A DNA stretch of 64,000 nucleotides from Bacteroidales bacterium (GTDB lineage Bacteria; Bacteroidota; Bacteroidia; Bacteroidales; UBA932), in assembly GCA_017447265.1 (NCBI GenBank), contig JAFSOA010000005.1, positions 1-64,000 of the forward strand. Reading direction: 5' to 3'. Position numbers and translations under genes: made by a program. A model generated the notes under the pieces. That model ran no database searches and had not been told where the DNA came from. It was given only the letters and a program-made list of their open reading frames with translations. Positions 16,524 to 26,519 of this stretch are shown here, one piece after another; position 1 is the stretch's first letter; every line of letters starts with the position of its first letter.

Positions 16524-17078
16524 ATGCGGATCAAAGTTTTCCACCTCTTTTTCCTGGCAGCCACCCTGCTGATGACCGCTTCCTGCGATGATTCCAAAAC
16601 CGTCAAGAATCTCTACGATGACTGGTGGCCGGTCCATGCCAGCGGATCACAGGAAAATGATTATTTCAAAGCGACTTGGGACGGTGACCTGAATTCGAAC
16701 GGCGGCATCGAGGTCACGTTCGTCGACAAGACCAACCCGACCATCCACTATACACAGATGATCTATTACAAAGCCCTTTCCTTCAAGAAGGACCACAAGC
16801 ATTTCACCTATATCGACGTTTCCTCGATGGACTATACGTCCAGCAGGCAACTCCTGTTCTACGTCAAGGACAAGAAGATCTACTTCGAGAAGATGAACAA
16901 CGCCGGCCGTGGCTCCGGTGAGTACGAGGAAGGAAAGGATATCAATTTCGTGAATGACGACCACGTCAAGATCGAGAATGTGACCTACGAGCGTTTCTCG
17001 GTGTACTATGAGGCGCACCGCCCGTACGGCAGCAAGGAAGCCATTCTCACGGAAATCCCGATCGCAGTCTACGAATAA
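16524..17078 (+). CDS. Lipoprotein, unknown function
   Basis: 184 residues with a lipobox (LLMTASC, Cys about 18). The mature part is rich in beta-strand patterns, aromatic residues and Lys/Asp ([52 protein letters not shown]), with the start resembling lipocalin-like Bacteroidetes lipoproteins; I do not assign a family. I chose ATG 16524 because the longer upstream frame crosses the promoter. It is followed one base later by hisS, so the two may share a transcript. Confidence 0.7.
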   Translation: MRIKVFHLFFLAATLLMTASCDDSKTVKNLYDDWWPVHASGSQENDYFKATWDGDLNSNGGIEVTFVDKTNPTIHYTQMIYYKALSFKKDHKHFTYIDVSSMDYTSSRQLLFYVKDKKIYFEKMNNAGRGSGEYEEGKDINFVNDDHVKIENVTYERFSVYYEAHRPYGSKEAILTEIPIAVYE

Positions 17079-17079
17079 C

Positions 17080-18471
17080 ATGGCCCAGAAACCCTCCATC
17101 CCCAAGGGAACCCGCGATTTCGGCCCGGCCGAGATGACCGGCCGCAACTATATCTTCCAGGTCGTCCGCAACGTCTTCCGGAAGTACGGCTACCAGTGCA
17201 TCGAAACGCCTTCCATCGAGAACCTCGGCACCCTGCTGGGCAAATACGGCGAGGAAGGCGACAAGTTGCTGTTCAAGGTGCTCAACTCCGGCGACTGTTT
17301 CAGCGGCATCGAGTTTTCCGACTACTGCTGCACTGATGCGGAAGGCAATCCCCGTTTCAACAGCAACGGCTTGTCGCTCAAGGTCTGCGAGAAGGGTCTC
17401 CGCTACGACCTGACCGTGCCTTTCGCCCGTTTCGTGGTCCAGCACCAGAACGAGATTTCCTTCCCCTTCAAACGCTACCAGATCCAGCCGGTCTGGCGCG
17501 CCGACCGCCCGCAGAAAGGCCGCTACCGGGAGTTTTACCAGTGCGACGTCGACGTGATCGGCAGCAAGTCGCTGCTGAACGAACTGGAACTCGTGCAGAT
17601 CGTGGACGACGTGTTCGGCCAGATGGGCATCCGGGTCTGCATCAAGATCAACAACCGCAAGATCCTCTCCGGCCTGGCCGAAGTGTCGGGCCAGCCTGAC
17701 AAACTGATTGACATCACCGTGGCGATCGACAAGATCGACAAGATCGGCATTGACGCCGTGAAACAGGAACTGGTGGAGAAAGGCCTTACAGCACAGGCCA
17801 TCGCTCTCATCGAACCGGTCCTGACCCTGTCGGGCACGACGCAGGAGAAAATCGCGCGGATGCGCGAACTGCTCGCCGCTTCGGAAACCGGCATGAAGGG
17901 CCTGGAGGAGGTGGAGACGCTCTTCGGCCTGATTGCCGAAGCGGGCATCCGCCAGCCGGTCGAGCTGGACCTCTCGCTCGCCCGCGGCCTGAACTACTAT
18001 ACAGGTGCCATCTTCGAAGTCAAGGCCCTCGATTTTGCCATCGGCAGCATCTGCGGCGGCGGGCGCTACGACGACCTGACCGGCATCTTCGGCCTTCCGA
18101 ACATGTCGGGCGTGGGCATCAGCTTCGGCGCCGACCGCATCTACGACGTGCTCAAAGGCCTGGACCTTTTCCCGAAAGACGGCGCGGCAGCCGCCACGGT
18201 CCTTTTCACCAACATGGGGGACCGCGAGATCGCCTACGCGCTGCCCATTGCTGCTGGCCTGCGGGCTGGCGGCGTGGCCTGCGAAGTGTATCCCGACAAC
18301 ACGAAGCTCAAGAAACAGTTTGAATATGCCGACCGCAAAGGCATCCCGTACCTCGCCATTGTGGGCGACCAGGAGGTGTCCGACGGCACCGTCACGCTCA
18401 AGAACCTCGCCAGCGGCGAACAGCAGAGCGTGCCGAAAGGCGAACTGCTTTCCTGCTTCCGGCAAGCATAA
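17080..18471 (+). CDS. hisS: Histidyl-tRNA synthetase
   Basis: 463 residues, class II aminoacyl-tRNA synthetase. Motif 1 region: [30 protein letters not shown]. Motif 2: [30 protein letters not shown]. His-specific and motif 3 parts: [15 protein letters not shown] and [13 protein letters not shown], then [12 protein letters not shown]. The C-terminal part (from about residue 370) is the anticodon-binding domain. Length is slightly above bacterial HisRS (about 425), as is common in Bacteroidetes. ATG 17080 is chosen because the alignment-like start [16 protein letters not shown] fits the family. Confidence 0.96.
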   Translation: MAQKPSIPKGTRDFGPAEMTGRNYIFQVVRNVFRKYGYQCIETPSIENLGTLLGKYGEEGDKLLFKVLNSGDCFSGIEFSDYCCTDAEGNPRFNSNGLSLKVCEKGLRYDLTVPFARFVVQHQNEISFPFKRYQIQPVWRADRPQKGRYREFYQCDVDVIGSKSLLNELELVQIVDDVFGQMGIRVCIKINNRKILSGLAEVSGQPDKLIDITVAIDKIDKIGIDAVKQELVEKGLTAQAIALIEPVLTLSGTTQEKIARMRELLAASETGMKGLEEVETLFGLIAEAGIRQPVELDLSLARGLNYYTGAIFEVKALDFAIGSICGGGRYDDLTGIFGLPNMSGVGISFGADRIYDVLKGLDLFPKDGAAAATVLFTNMGDREIAYALPIAAGLRAGGVACEVYPDNTKLKKQFEYADRKGIPYLAIVGDQEVSDGTVTLKNLASGEQQSVPKGELLSCFRQA

Positions 18472-18495
18472 TCAACTCATTAACAAATAGAAACC

Positions 18496-20163
18496 ATGAA
18501 AAAGCTGATACTCTCGGCCATCCTGCTGTGTTCGGTGGTGGCCTCGTTCGCCTGCACGAACCTGATTGTCGGAAAGAAGGCTTCCGCCGACGGAAGCGTC
18601 ATGTGCACCTATAACTGCGACAGCTTCGGCTTCCTGCAGCCGCTCGATTTCTTCATGCCGGGCCGCCATGCGGAAGGCGAAATGATCACCATCCGGAGCT
18701 GGGGCTCCCAGACCTCCGAGCGCTTCGTGGCCGAGGCACCTTATACCTACAAGGTGGTCGGGCTGATGAACGAGAACCAGGTATCGATCGTCGAGACGAC
18801 CTGGGGCGGCCGCCGCGAACTCATGAACCGCGACGGCTACCTCGATTATTTCACGCTGATGCACCTGGCGCTGCAGCGCAGCACATCCGCCCGTGAAGCC
18901 ATTGTCGTGATGCATGGACTCGTCCAGGAATACGGCTACAGTGCAACAGGCGAATCGTTCGCCGTCTGCGACAAAGACGAGGCCTGGATCATGGAACTTG
19001 TGGGCAAGGGCCCGGGCCGTAAAGGCGCCGTGTGGGTGGCGCTCCGCGTTCCTGACGACTGCGTCTGCGCCTATGCCAACGCCAGCCGCATCCGGCAGTT
19101 CCCGCAGGTGAAGAAAGTTTCCAAGGCCGACAGGCAGCGCGGCTACTGCGAAATCCCCGGCGAATGCATGTACGCCGCCGACGTGGTGTCGCTGGCGCGC
19201 GAACTGGGCTTCTACGAAGGCTCTGATGCGGATTTCAGCTTCCGCGAGGCCTATGGACCGCTGGATTTCAGCGCCATCCGTTATTGTGAGGCCCGCGTCT
19301 GGAGCTTCTTCCGCCGCCACTACGACACGGCGGAAATGGATGCCTACCTGCCTTTCATCAACGGTGATACTTCCACCATCGACCATTTGCCGCTCTGGAT
19401 CAAGCCCAAGGCGCCCGTTTCCGTCCGCGAGCTGATGGATGACATGCGCGACCACTATGAAGGCACGGCCCTCGACATGACGGCCGACGTCAGCGCCGGT
19501 CCCTACGCCTCCCCCTACCGCAGCCAGTCCGTCAACTTCTTCAGCAGCGACTCCACCGCCATGTTCCGCGAACGCCCGATCGGCTGCCAGCAGAGCGGCA
19601 TGACGATGGTCTGCCAAATGCGCTCCTGGCTGCCCGACGCCGTGGGCGGTGTGACCTATTTCAACATGGACGACGCCACGACCTCGGCCTACGTGCCCGT
19701 CTACTGCGGCATCACCCGCGTACCGGAGCCTTTCCGCGCCGAGAACAACGACATCCGCGTCTTCAGTACCGAAAGTGCGTTCTGGATGAACAACTTCGTG
19801 GCCAACATGGTCTATCCGCGCTGGAGCGCCATGATCGGAGATCTGCGCGATGCCCAGAAAGAGCTGGAAGATTACTATGCCGCCGACCAGAAAGAGGTGG
19901 AAGAGAAGGCTGTGAAGATGACGCCGGGCGACCGGGCCGCTTTCCTGACGGCCAAGACGGAAGCCTACACCGACAAGATGATGAAACGCTGGGACAAGTT
20001 GGCCCGATTCCTCATCGTCAAACACAACGACCAGACCATGCAGCCCAGTGAGAACGGGGAGATCGTCCGCGGCCGCCGCACGGCCCCGGCCTATGCCCCG
20101 GCCTTCATCGACGCCGTCAAGACCGTCACCGGCGACCGCTACGTCAAGCCGAAGGAGAAATAG
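18496..20163 (+). CDS. C69-family dipeptidase (Ntn hydrolase)
   Basis: 555 residues. After a signal peptide (MKKLILSAILLCSVVASFA) the mature protein begins CTNLIVGKKASADGS, and this Cys is the N-terminal nucleophile expected for family C69 after cleavage. Other family marks are TYNCDSFG, PYTYKVVGLMNENQV, ETTWGGRREL and DEAWIMELVG. It is exported and probably hydrolyses dipeptides in the periplasm or at the cell surface, feeding amino acids to a proteolytic gut-type metabolism. It starts 24 bases after hisS and converges on the aromatic operon. Confidence 0.9.
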   Translation: MKKLILSAILLCSVVASFACTNLIVGKKASADGSVMCTYNCDSFGFLQPLDFFMPGRHAEGEMITIRSWGSQTSERFVAEAPYTYKVVGLMNENQVSIVETTWGGRRELMNRDGYLDYFTLMHLALQRSTSAREAIVVMHGLVQEYGYSATGESFAVCDKDEAWIMELVGKGPGRKGAVWVALRVPDDCVCAYANASRIRQFPQVKKVSKADRQRGYCEIPGECMYAADVVSLARELGFYEGSDADFSFREAYGPLDFSAIRYCEARVWSFFRRHYDTAEMDAYLPFINGDTSTIDHLPLWIKPKAPVSVRELMDDMRDHYEGTALDMTADVSAGPYASPYRSQSVNFFSSDSTAMFRERPIGCQQSGMTMVCQMRSWLPDAVGGVTYFNMDDATTSAYVPVYCGITRVPEPFRAENNDIRVFSTESAFWMNNFVANMVYPRWSAMIGDLRDAQKELEDYYAADQKEVEEKAVKMTPGDRAAFLTAKTEAYTDKMMKRWDKLARFLIVKHNDQTMQPSENGEIVRGRRTAPAYAPAFIDAVKTVTGDRYVKPKEK

Positions 20164-20186
20164 GGTTCTTTTCGAAGCCCGGTCAG

Positions 20187-21287
20187 TTATTTCTCCTTAT
20201 CCCACAGAATCTCGTTCTGGATACGGACGCTTTCTTCGTGGATGACGCTGAAGAGGGCGCGGAGGAATCGCTCGTCCAGGTTTTCCTTGCGGCCTTTGCT
20301 GACCATGTTGTCGAGGAGCGCGTCCCAGCGGCCCATCTGCAGGATGGCGATGTTGTGTTCTTTCTTGTAGGTGCCGATCTTTTCGGAGACGGCCATGCGC
20401 GAACGGAGGATATCCAGCAGGTTCTCGTCGATGATGTCAATGCGGGCACGCAGCTGGTCGATGTTTTCGCGGTAGTCGGAGGCTTCGCTGTCGGCGTCGC
20501 GCACGACGATCTGCTCGCCGAGCATGACCCGGAGCGCATCGGGCGTGAGCTGCTGCTTGGCATCGCTCAGGGCCCGGTCGGGGTTGCAGTGCGACTCGAT
20601 CATCAGACCTTCGAGGCCCAGGTCCATGGCGCGCTGGCTCAGTTCCAGCAAATACTTGCGGTCACCGCCCATGTGCGAGGGGTCGGCGAAGAAAGGCAGC
20701 TCGGGGAAGCGGGTGCGGAGTTCGATGGCGACGCGCCAGCCCGGATCGTTCCGGTAACCTCCGGTCTGCAGGGTCGTGAAGCCGCGGTGGATGACACCCA
20801 GCTTTTTGACGCCGGCCCGGTTGAGGCGCTCCAGCGCACCGATCCAAAGTTCAAGGTCGGGGCTGACCGGATTCTTGACCAGCACGGGGATGTCGGTGCT
20901 GCCCAGCTTGTCGGCGATTTCCTGCATCATGAAAGGATTGGCGGATGTCCGTGCGCCGATCCACAGGATGTCAAGCCCATGGTCGAGGCAGGCCTGGATG
21001 TGATCTTTGCTGGCCACTTCCGTGCAGGTGAACATGCCGAATTCCTCCTTGACGCGCTGGAGCCACTTGAGGCCCGGCGTGCCGATGCCCTCGAAACTTC
21101 CCGGGTGGGTGCGGGGCTTCCAGATACCGGCGCGGAAGACGTGGATGCCGAAGCTGGCCAGGCCTTCTGCCGTTTTCATGACCTGCTCTTCGCTTTCAGC
21201 GGAGCAGGGGCCCGCGATGACCATCGGGCGGGGGAGGGTGAAGAACCCCCATTCGGATATCGGAATCAGATCGAGTTTGTCTGCCAT
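20187..21287 (-). CDS. Bifunctional DAHP synthase / chorismate mutase type II
   Basis: 366 residues. The N-terminal part (1-265) is a DAHP synthase of the beta/AroAII-like subfamily: VIAGPCSAESEEQVMKTA, RAGIWKPRTHPGSFEG, IGARTSANPFMMQEIA, LVKNPVSPD, LGVIHRGF and DPSHMGGDRKYL. The C-terminal part (275-366) is an AroQ-type chorismate mutase: LRARIDIIDENLLDILRSRMAVSEKIGTYKKEHNIAI. It carries out the first shikimate-pathway step and the first step of the Phe/Tyr branch in one polypeptide. The fused mutase also often serves as the regulatory part. It is the last gene of the five-gene minus-strand operon, 12 bases after tyrA. Confidence 0.94.
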   Translation of the reverse strand: MADKLDLIPISEWGFFTLPRPMVIAGPCSAESEEQVMKTAEGLASFGIHVFRAGIWKPRTHPGSFEGIGTPGLKWLQRVKEEFGMFTCTEVASKDHIQACLDHGLDILWIGARTSANPFMMQEIADKLGSTDIPVLVKNPVSPDLELWIGALERLNRAGVKKLGVIHRGFTTLQTGGYRNDPGWRVAIELRTRFPELPFFADPSHMGGDRKYLLELSQRAMDLGLEGLMIESHCNPDRALSDAKQQLTPDALRVMLGEQIVVRDADSEASDYRENIDQLRARIDIIDENLLDILRSRMAVSEKIGTYKKEHNIAILQMGRWDALLDNMVSKGRKENLDERFLRALFSVIHEESVRIQNEILWDKEK

Positions 21288-21299
21288 GGTTTCTGATGC

Positions 21300-22154
21300 T
21301 TAACGGATGATTTTCTTGATGCGGTTGGCCTCTTCGATCAGGGCGCGGATCTTGTCCTGGTCGTAGTCGGCGATGGCGTCGCGGAACGCCTTCATTTTCT
21401 CGAGGTACGTGTCGATGACGCGGAGCACGTTGTCATGGTTCTGGGAGAGGATCGGAACCCACATGTCGGCGCTGCTCTTGGCCAGGCGCACCGTAGAGGA
21501 AAAACCGCCGGAGGCCAGGTCGAAGATGTGCTTCTCGTCTTTTTCCTTGTCGAGCACAGTAAGGGCCAGGGCGAAGGATGTGACGTGCGAGATGTGCGAA
21601 ACATAGGCCGTGTGCACGTCGTGGGAAGATGCGCTCATAAAGATGAGACGCATGTTGAGCACGTTGTAGAGCTGCTCGACCGTCTTGAGGGCCTTGGGCG
21701 CGGACTCCTCCTGGTTGGCGATGATGCAGGCCCTGCCGTCGAAGAGGTTGGGCATGGCCGCCCAGGGACCGGAATATTCGGTGCCCGCCATCGGATGGGT
21801 CGAGACGTACTGTGTGCGACGCGGATGATACTGCGTCGACAGATTGATCTGTTCCTTGGTTGAGCAGACGTCGATGACAATCTTGTCGCCGGCCCCGGCG
21901 GCCTGGAAGCGGTCCAGGATGTCGGAAACCATTTTGACCGCGGTACCCACCGGAACAGCGACCACCACGATGTCGCTGCGCTCGATGCATTCTTCATACG
22001 GGACGATCTCGTCGCAGAGCTGCATCTTGAGAGCGGCTTCCGCATGGATGGGATCGGCTTCCACGCCCAGCGTGTGCAGGGCGAAGCCTCTTCGTTTCAG
22101 GTCGATGGCCATCGATCCGCCGATGAGCCCGAGTCCGATGATTCCTATTGTCAT
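21300..22154 (-). CDS. tyrA: Prephenate dehydrogenase
   Basis: The 284-residue cytoplasmic enzyme converts prephenate to 4-hydroxyphenylpyruvate with NAD(P). The Rossmann motif GIIGLGLIGGSMAIDLKRRG is at the N-terminus. IVVVAVPVGTAV and DVCSTKEQI follow, then STHPMAGTEYSGP with the catalytic His region. The C-terminal helical part (AYVSHISHVTSFALAL) forms the dimer domain. There is no ACT domain, as in the short TyrA form. It lies between the aminotransferase and DAHPS/CM genes. Confidence 0.93.
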   Translation of the reverse strand: MTIGIIGLGLIGGSMAIDLKRRGFALHTLGVEADPIHAEAALKMQLCDEIVPYEECIERSDIVVVAVPVGTAVKMVSDILDRFQAAGAGDKIVIDVCSTKEQINLSTQYHPRRTQYVSTHPMAGTEYSGPWAAMPNLFDGRACIIANQEESAPKALKTVEQLYNVLNMRLIFMSASSHDVHTAYVSHISHVTSFALALTVLDKEKDEKHIFDLASGGFSSTVRLAKSSADMWVPILSQNHDNVLRVIDTYLEKMKAFRDAIADYDQDKIRALIEEANRIKKIIR

Positions 22155-22165
22155 AAGCCTGTCGT

Positions 22166-23380
22166 TTATCGGTTCAAAATGCCCGCGATCTGCCTGCGGG
22201 CCTGCTCCAGGACTTCCTCTTTGGCACAGAGGGAAATCCGTACATAGTTCTCTCCGTTCCTGCCGAAGATGAAGCCGGGGGTGATGAAGACGCCGCTGCG
22301 GTACAGGACCGTGTCAGACACCCGCTCGCCCGGCGATTTGCCTTCCGCCGGCGTCAGGGCTGCGTAGGGGTTGTCCGCAGCGACCCTGCCCCAGAGGAAC
22401 AGGCCGCTCGAAGCCGGGTCGTAGCGTGCACCGAGCAGGTCGAAGATATGGCCTGCCAGCACTTTGCGACGCGCGTACCCCGCATTCAGCGTATGGAACC
22501 ACGCCGGTCCTTGCTTCAGGGCCTCGACCGCCGCCAGCTGCAGGGGCTTGAACATGCCCGAGTCCATCTGCGACTTGACTTTCAGCACCTGGGCCACCAG
22601 TTCCCGGTCACCGGCCACCATGCCGATGCGCCAGCCCGACATGTTGTGGGCCTTGCTCAGGGAGTTGAGCTCGAGGCAGCATTCCTTCGCACCCGGCGTA
22701 GCCAGGATCGAAAGCGGATGCTCGTTGAGGATGAAGCTGTAGGGGTTGTCGTTGACCACGAGGATGCGGTGCCGCAGGGCGAAACCGACGATCTTCCGGT
22801 AGAGTTCCGGGGTGGCCGATGCGCCGGTGGGCATGTGGGGATAATTGACCCACATGAGCTTGACGCCCGAGAGATCCATCTGCTCGAGTGCCGCGAAGTC
22901 GGGCTGCCAGCCGTTCTCTTCACGGAGGTCGTAGCGTACGATCCGTGCCTGGGTGAGCAGGGAAGCGGAGGTATAGGTGGGATAGCCGGGATCGGGCACC
23001 AGCACGCCGTCGCCCTCGTTGAGGAAGGCCAGGGCGGTCAGCAGGATGCCCTCCTTGGAGCCCACCAGCGGCTGAATTTCGCACGCAGGGTCGAGTGCCA
23101 CGCCGTAGTAGCGGCTGTACCAGTCTGCGAAGGCCTTGCGCAGTTCCTCAATGCCCACGTAGCTCTGGTAGGCGTGCGTATCGGTGCGTTGGGCACTTTC
23201 CGACAGGGTGCGGATGGCTTCGGCGGGCGGCATGCCGTCCGGGGCGCCGATGCCCAGGTTGATGACGGGCGCCTGCCCGGAAGCGGCGTTCTGCCGGTTG
23301 ATCTGAGCGATTTCCTTCAGTTTCCGGGAAAAATAGTATTCCTGGACCGAGGCGGTCCGGTTGGCGGGCGGAATGATCAT
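22166..23380 (-). CDS. Class I/II PLP aminotransferase of the aromatic operon
   Basis: 404 residues. Fold-type I aminotransferase marks: INLGIGAPDGMPP, AYQSYVGIEELRKAFADWY, VGSKEGILLTALAF, LMWVNYPHMPTGA, VVNDNPYSFIL and the PLP Lys in LNSLSKAHNMSGWRIGM, with RISLCAKEE near the end (substrate carboxylate Arg). Its place between pheA and tyrA points to transamination of phenylpyruvate and hydroxyphenylpyruvate. The start overlaps the pheA stop by 4 bases (23377-23380). Confidence 0.9.
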   Translation of the reverse strand: MIIPPANRTASVQEYYFSRKLKEIAQINRQNAASGQAPVINLGIGAPDGMPPAEAIRTLSESAQRTDTHAYQSYVGIEELRKAFADWYSRYYGVALDPACEIQPLVGSKEGILLTALAFLNEGDGVLVPDPGYPTYTSASLLTQARIVRYDLREENGWQPDFAALEQMDLSGVKLMWVNYPHMPTGASATPELYRKIVGFALRHRILVVNDNPYSFILNEHPLSILATPGAKECCLELNSLSKAHNMSGWRIGMVAGDRELVAQVLKVKSQMDSGMFKPLQLAAVEALKQGPAWFHTLNAGYARRKVLAGHIFDLLGARYDPASSGLFLWGRVAADNPYAALTPAEGKSPGERVSDTVLYRSGVFITPGFIFGRNGENYVRISLCAKEEVLEQARRQIAGILNR

Positions 23381-24210
23381 AGGGCAGAGGAGTATTCGCC
23401 CAGGACGCGCAGGTCGTCGATGAGCGGCCGCACGGCGGCGAGCGCCTGGTTGTAGCGTTCGTAGCTGTCGAACGTGATGTCGATGTAGAAGAAGTATTGC
23501 CAGCGCTTGCCGGGAATGGGCAGCGACTGGATACGGGTCAGATTCATGTCGTAGAACGACAGGATGGTAAGGATGTGGGCCAGGGAGCCGGGCTTGTGGG
23601 GCAGCGTGAAGCAGAGCGACACTTTGTTGATGGTGTCCTTGGCTACGCGGATGGCGTCGTCGAGGATCAGGAAACGGGTGAAGTTGTCGCGGTAGGTCTC
23701 GATCTGCGGCGCGAGGATTTCCAGTCCGAACTCCTCGGCGGCGAGGGTCGAGGCGACGGCCCCTACGCCCTGCAGCCCTTCGCGGGCAATGTCTGCGGCG
23801 CTTTTGGCCGTGTCTTCGCTTTCAACCATCTTGATCCAGGGGCACTGCTTCTCGAAGAAGGCACGGGTCTGGTTGATGGCCATGTAGTGCGTGCGGACCT
23901 CCCGGATGTCTTCCAGTTTCTGGCCCGGCATCGCCATCAGGTTCTGGTGGATCTGCAGGTAGACTTCTCCCTTGATCTGCTGGGGATTTTTGCGCAGCAG
24001 GTCGAAGTTGGGAATCAGACCGCCGGAAATGGTGTTCTCGATGGCCATGACGGCCGCATCGGCACGACCCTGCGCCAGGGCGCTGAACAGGTCGTCGAAG
24101 GTGGCACACTCCACGATCGCGATGGGCTCTGTTTCCTCGGGACGGTAAAACTCGCGTGCCGCCTGCTCATGGAAACAGCCGGAGAAACCTTGGATGGCAA
24201 CATTTTTCAT
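23377..24210 (-). CDS. pheA: Prephenate dehydratase
   Basis: 277 residues, forming phenylpyruvate from prephenate. The N-terminal periplasmic-binding-like catalytic part has IQGFSGCFHEQAARE, MAIENTISGGLIPNFDLL and a VASTLAAEEFGLEIL block before the FTRFLIL motif. A C-terminal ACT domain (about 195-270: KVSLCFTLPHKPGSLAHILTILS ... NLTRIQSLPI) should bind Phe for feedback control. Its start overlaps the stop of the upstream gene by 4 bases, as does its end with the aminotransferase, so translation is coupled. Confidence 0.93.
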   Translation of the reverse strand: MKNVAIQGFSGCFHEQAAREFYRPEETEPIAIVECATFDDLFSALAQGRADAAVMAIENTISGGLIPNFDLLRKNPQQIKGEVYLQIHQNLMAMPGQKLEDIREVRTHYMAINQTRAFFEKQCPWIKMVESEDTAKSAADIAREGLQGVGAVASTLAAEEFGLEILAPQIETYRDNFTRFLILDDAIRVAKDTINKVSLCFTLPHKPGSLAHILTILSFYDMNLTRIQSLPIPGKRWQYFFYIDITFDSYERYNQALAAVRPLIDDLRVLGEYSSAL

Positions 24211-25115
24211 GCCTGTTTCTGCTGCTGGGCCATTTCCCGGGCTTTCCGGCCGAAAATCACCTTGACATCTTCCGAAAGAGCTTCCGGCGGCATCATCATC
24301 TGTGTGGGGTGCTTGAGCAGGCGCTCCCAGAACTTCATGGCGCTGACGAAGTAGAAGCCGTCGCAGAAGCGTTCGTCGGTCACGATCTGGACCGGCATGC
24401 GCTTGCCCACGACGATCTTGCCGTCCGCATTGACCACAGGCACCTCGGACTCCTTGCCCATCGCCATGAAGATGCCGGTGGTGCCGAAGTTGTAGAGATG
24501 GTGGAAAATCGAAGGTCCTTTGATGGACTTGAGGTTGGTTATGAAGAGGGACGTGTGGAAAGGACTGAGATTGAGGATGGCTTTGGGCAGCATGCCGTGC
24601 TTGTCCAGCAACTTGATGAGCCCGACGGTCAACTTGATCAGGAAATTGGGCGTCATCGTAATGAGCCGGGCAAGCTTGTCCGTGCCGTTGTTCGCTTCGA
24701 TATTGTTGTTGGCTTCGATGGCCTCGTCGATTTTCTGCTGGACTTCCTGCAGGGTTTCCATGCCGGTGAAGTTCAGTTTGACCAGGGCGTCCGGCGCGTC
24801 GGGGCTCAGGTCCTTCTTGACGACGAAGGAAACCTGGATCTCGTTGTGCTGGAAGATGCGGCCGTTGATGACGAAGCGGTTGAGGCGCGGGAAGCGGGCA
24901 TAGACCCGGACCATCGCTGCGATGATCAGGTGCATGTAGGTGTATTCCACGCCTTTGTCCGACTGCTCGATGATGAAGGCGTCCAGGGGCTCGCAGGGGC
25001 AGTCATATTCCGTCATGTTCTGCGCATCGTTGCGCGTCGGCATGATATGGGGAATGATTCGCTGAATAGGGTCGATGTCTTTGACTTTCTTTCCGTCTGG
25101 TCTGAATCCGAACAT
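24207..25115 (-). CDS. CAT/E2-like acyltransferase-fold protein, degenerate active site
   Basis: 302 residues, first gene of the Phe/Tyr operon. The sequence resembles the catalytic domain of 2-oxo acid dehydrogenase E2 / chloramphenicol acetyltransferase: MPTRNDAQNMTEYDCPCEPLDAFI, HLIIAAMVRVYARFPRLNRFVINGRIF and PFHTSLFITNLKSIKG. A final VTDERFCDGFYFVSAMKFWERLL occupies the place of the HxxxDG active site. The Asp-Gly is kept but the His is not, so acyl transfer by the usual mechanism is doubtful. There is no lipoyl domain. ATG 25115 is preferred over an in-frame TTG at 25130. Its link to aromatic amino acids is positional only. Confidence 0.7.
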   Translation of the reverse strand: MFGFRPDGKKVKDIDPIQRIIPHIMPTRNDAQNMTEYDCPCEPLDAFIIEQSDKGVEYTYMHLIIAAMVRVYARFPRLNRFVINGRIFQHNEIQVSFVVKKDLSPDAPDALVKLNFTGMETLQEVQQKIDEAIEANNNIEANNGTDKLARLITMTPNFLIKLTVGLIKLLDKHGMLPKAILNLSPFHTSLFITNLKSIKGPSIFHHLYNFGTTGIFMAMGKESEVPVVNADGKIVVGKRMPVQIVTDERFCDGFYFVSAMKFWERLLKHPTQMMMPPEALSEDVKVIFGRKAREMAQQQKQA

Positions 25116-25161
25116 ATGAATCGCGTACAAAAATTCAAGCCGCTAAGGTATAAAAAATATG

Positions 25162-25192
25162 AAAAAAGTCAGCTTTTTCGGCCGACTTTTCT
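25162..25192. terminator. Terminator between rsmI and the aromatic operon
   Basis: AAAAAAGTC (25162-25170) pairs with GACTTTT (25184-25190) around a GC-rich middle, with an A-run on one side and a T-run on the other. It lies just past the rsmI stop on the minus strand. Confidence 0.6.
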
Positions 25193-25195
25193 ATT

Positions 25196-25885
25196 TTATT
25201 TCGTACTTTCTTTCTCCCGGTCTCCGCTGACAATCAATACGATTTCTCCCTTGGGCGGCGTTTTTGAGAAGTAGGTGAACAGTTCCTGCAGTGTGCCGCG
25301 GTGCGTGGTGTCGTGGAGTTTCGAGATTTCGCGCGAAACGGAGGCGGGGCGGTCGGGGCCGAAGACTTCCACGAACTGGCCGAGGGTCTTGACCAGCCGG
25401 AAGGGGGATTCGTAGAAGATCATCGTCCTTTTTTCGGCGGCGAGTTCGGCGAGTTTCGTCTGGCGGCCCTTCTTCACCGGCAGGAAGCCCTCGAAGCAGA
25501 AGCGGTCGCTGGGAAATCCAGAATTGACGAGTGCCGGCACGAAGGCAGTGGCGCCGGGCAGGGTTTCCACCTCAATGCCCGCCTCGACACAGGTGCGGAC
25601 CAGCAGGAACCCCGGATCGGAGATGCCGGGGGTGCCCGCGTCGCTGATCAGGGCGACGGTCTGGCCGGAGAGGATGCGCTGCTTGACGCTTTCCACGCGT
25701 TCGTGCTCGTTGAACTTGTGGTGCGACTCCATCCGCGCCTGGATCTCGTAGTGCTTCAAAAGCACGGAACTCGTCCGCGTGTCTTCGGCCAGGATCAGGT
25801 CGGCTTCGCGCAGGATGCGCAGGGCGCGCAGCGTGATGTCTTCGAGGTTGCCGACCGGCGTCGGGACGATATAGAGTTTGGCCAT
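25196..25885 (-). CDS. rsmI: 16S rRNA (cytidine(1402)-2'-O)-methyltransferase
   Basis: The 229-residue SAM-dependent tetrapyrrole-methylase-fold enzyme modifies C1402 in the decoding centre. Marks: [43 protein letters not shown] at the start, [48 protein letters not shown] and [16 protein letters not shown]. Length is a little short compared with about 285 in E. coli, lacking the C-terminal extension, as is usual in Bacteroidetes. It diverges from tdk with 35 bases between the two starts. Confidence 0.95.
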   Translation of the reverse strand: MAKLYIVPTPVGNLEDITLRALRILREADLILAEDTRTSSVLLKHYEIQARMESHHKFNEHERVESVKQRILSGQTVALISDAGTPGISDPGFLLVRTCVEAGIEVETLPGATAFVPALVNSGFPSDRFCFEGFLPVKKGRQTKLAELAAEKRTMIFYESPFRLVKTLGQFVEVFGPDRPASVSREISKLHDTTHRGTLQELFTYFSKTPPKGEIVLIVSGDREKESTK

Positions 25886-25892
25886 TTTTTCT

Positions 25893-25914
25893 TACCTTTG
25901 TTCCTGCAAAAGTA
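25893..25914. promoter_or_regulatory. Overlapping divergent promoters, rsmI / tdk
   Basis: Plus strand: TACCTTTG (25893-25900), 21 bases from the tdk ATG. Minus strand: TACTTTTGC (complement of 25906-25914), 21 bases from the rsmI ATG. The two -7 boxes face each other only 5 bases apart, so the promoters should compete. Confidence 0.6.
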
Positions 25915-25920
25915 CGAAAA

Positions 25921-26517
25921 ATGTTCATAGAAAGTGCCAAAAACCCCGGCTGGATCGAAGTCATCTGCGGTTCCATGTTTTCCGGCAAGACCGAGGAACT
26001 CATCCGCCGGCTCAAACGCGCCAAGTTCGCCAATCTCCGCGTCGAAATCTTCAAGCCCAAGATCGATACCCGCTATTCCGAGGAATCCGTCGTGTCCCAC
26101 CAGGGGAATTCGATTCTCTCCACCCCGGTGGATTCCGCCCGGAGCATCCTGGAGAAGGCGGAAGGTGTCGATGTCGTCGGCATCGACGAGGCCCAGTTCT
26201 TCGACGAGGCCATTGTCGACGTGGCCCGGCAACTGGCTGAGCGCGGTGTCCGTGTCATCGCCGCCGGCCTGGACATGGACTACCTGGGCAAGCCTTTCGG
26301 CCCGATGCCGGCCCTGATGGCCACGGCCGAATACGTGACCAAAGTGCATGCGATCTGCGTCCGCTGCGGTGACATCGCCCACCATTCCCACCGCCTCTCG
26401 AAGAGCGACCGCTTGGTGGAACTCGGAGAAAAAGATATCTACGAACCGGTTTGCCGCCACTGCTTCAAGCAGTTGCGCGAACAGGACATCCAGTCCGGCA
26501 CCTTGTTCGAGAAATAG
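25921..26517 (+). CDS. tdk: Thymidine kinase, type II
   Basis: The 198-residue salvage enzyme phosphorylates thymidine with ATP. P-loop: [19 protein letters not shown]. Walker B-like DEAQFFDE with the catalytic Glu. The lasso region has [22 protein letters not shown] and a zinc site from CVRC and CRHC pairs. The fold is the short cellular TK1 type. It converges with xth, two bases apart. Confidence 0.95.
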   Translation: MFIESAKNPGWIEVICGSMFSGKTEELIRRLKRAKFANLRVEIFKPKIDTRYSEESVVSHQGNSILSTPVDSARSILEKAEGVDVVGIDEAQFFDEAIVDVARQLAERGVRVIAAGLDMDYLGKPFGPMPALMATAEYVTKVHAICVRCGDIAHHSHRLSKSDRLVELGEKDIYEPVCRHCFKQLREQDIQSGTLFEK

Positions 26518-26519
26518 AT

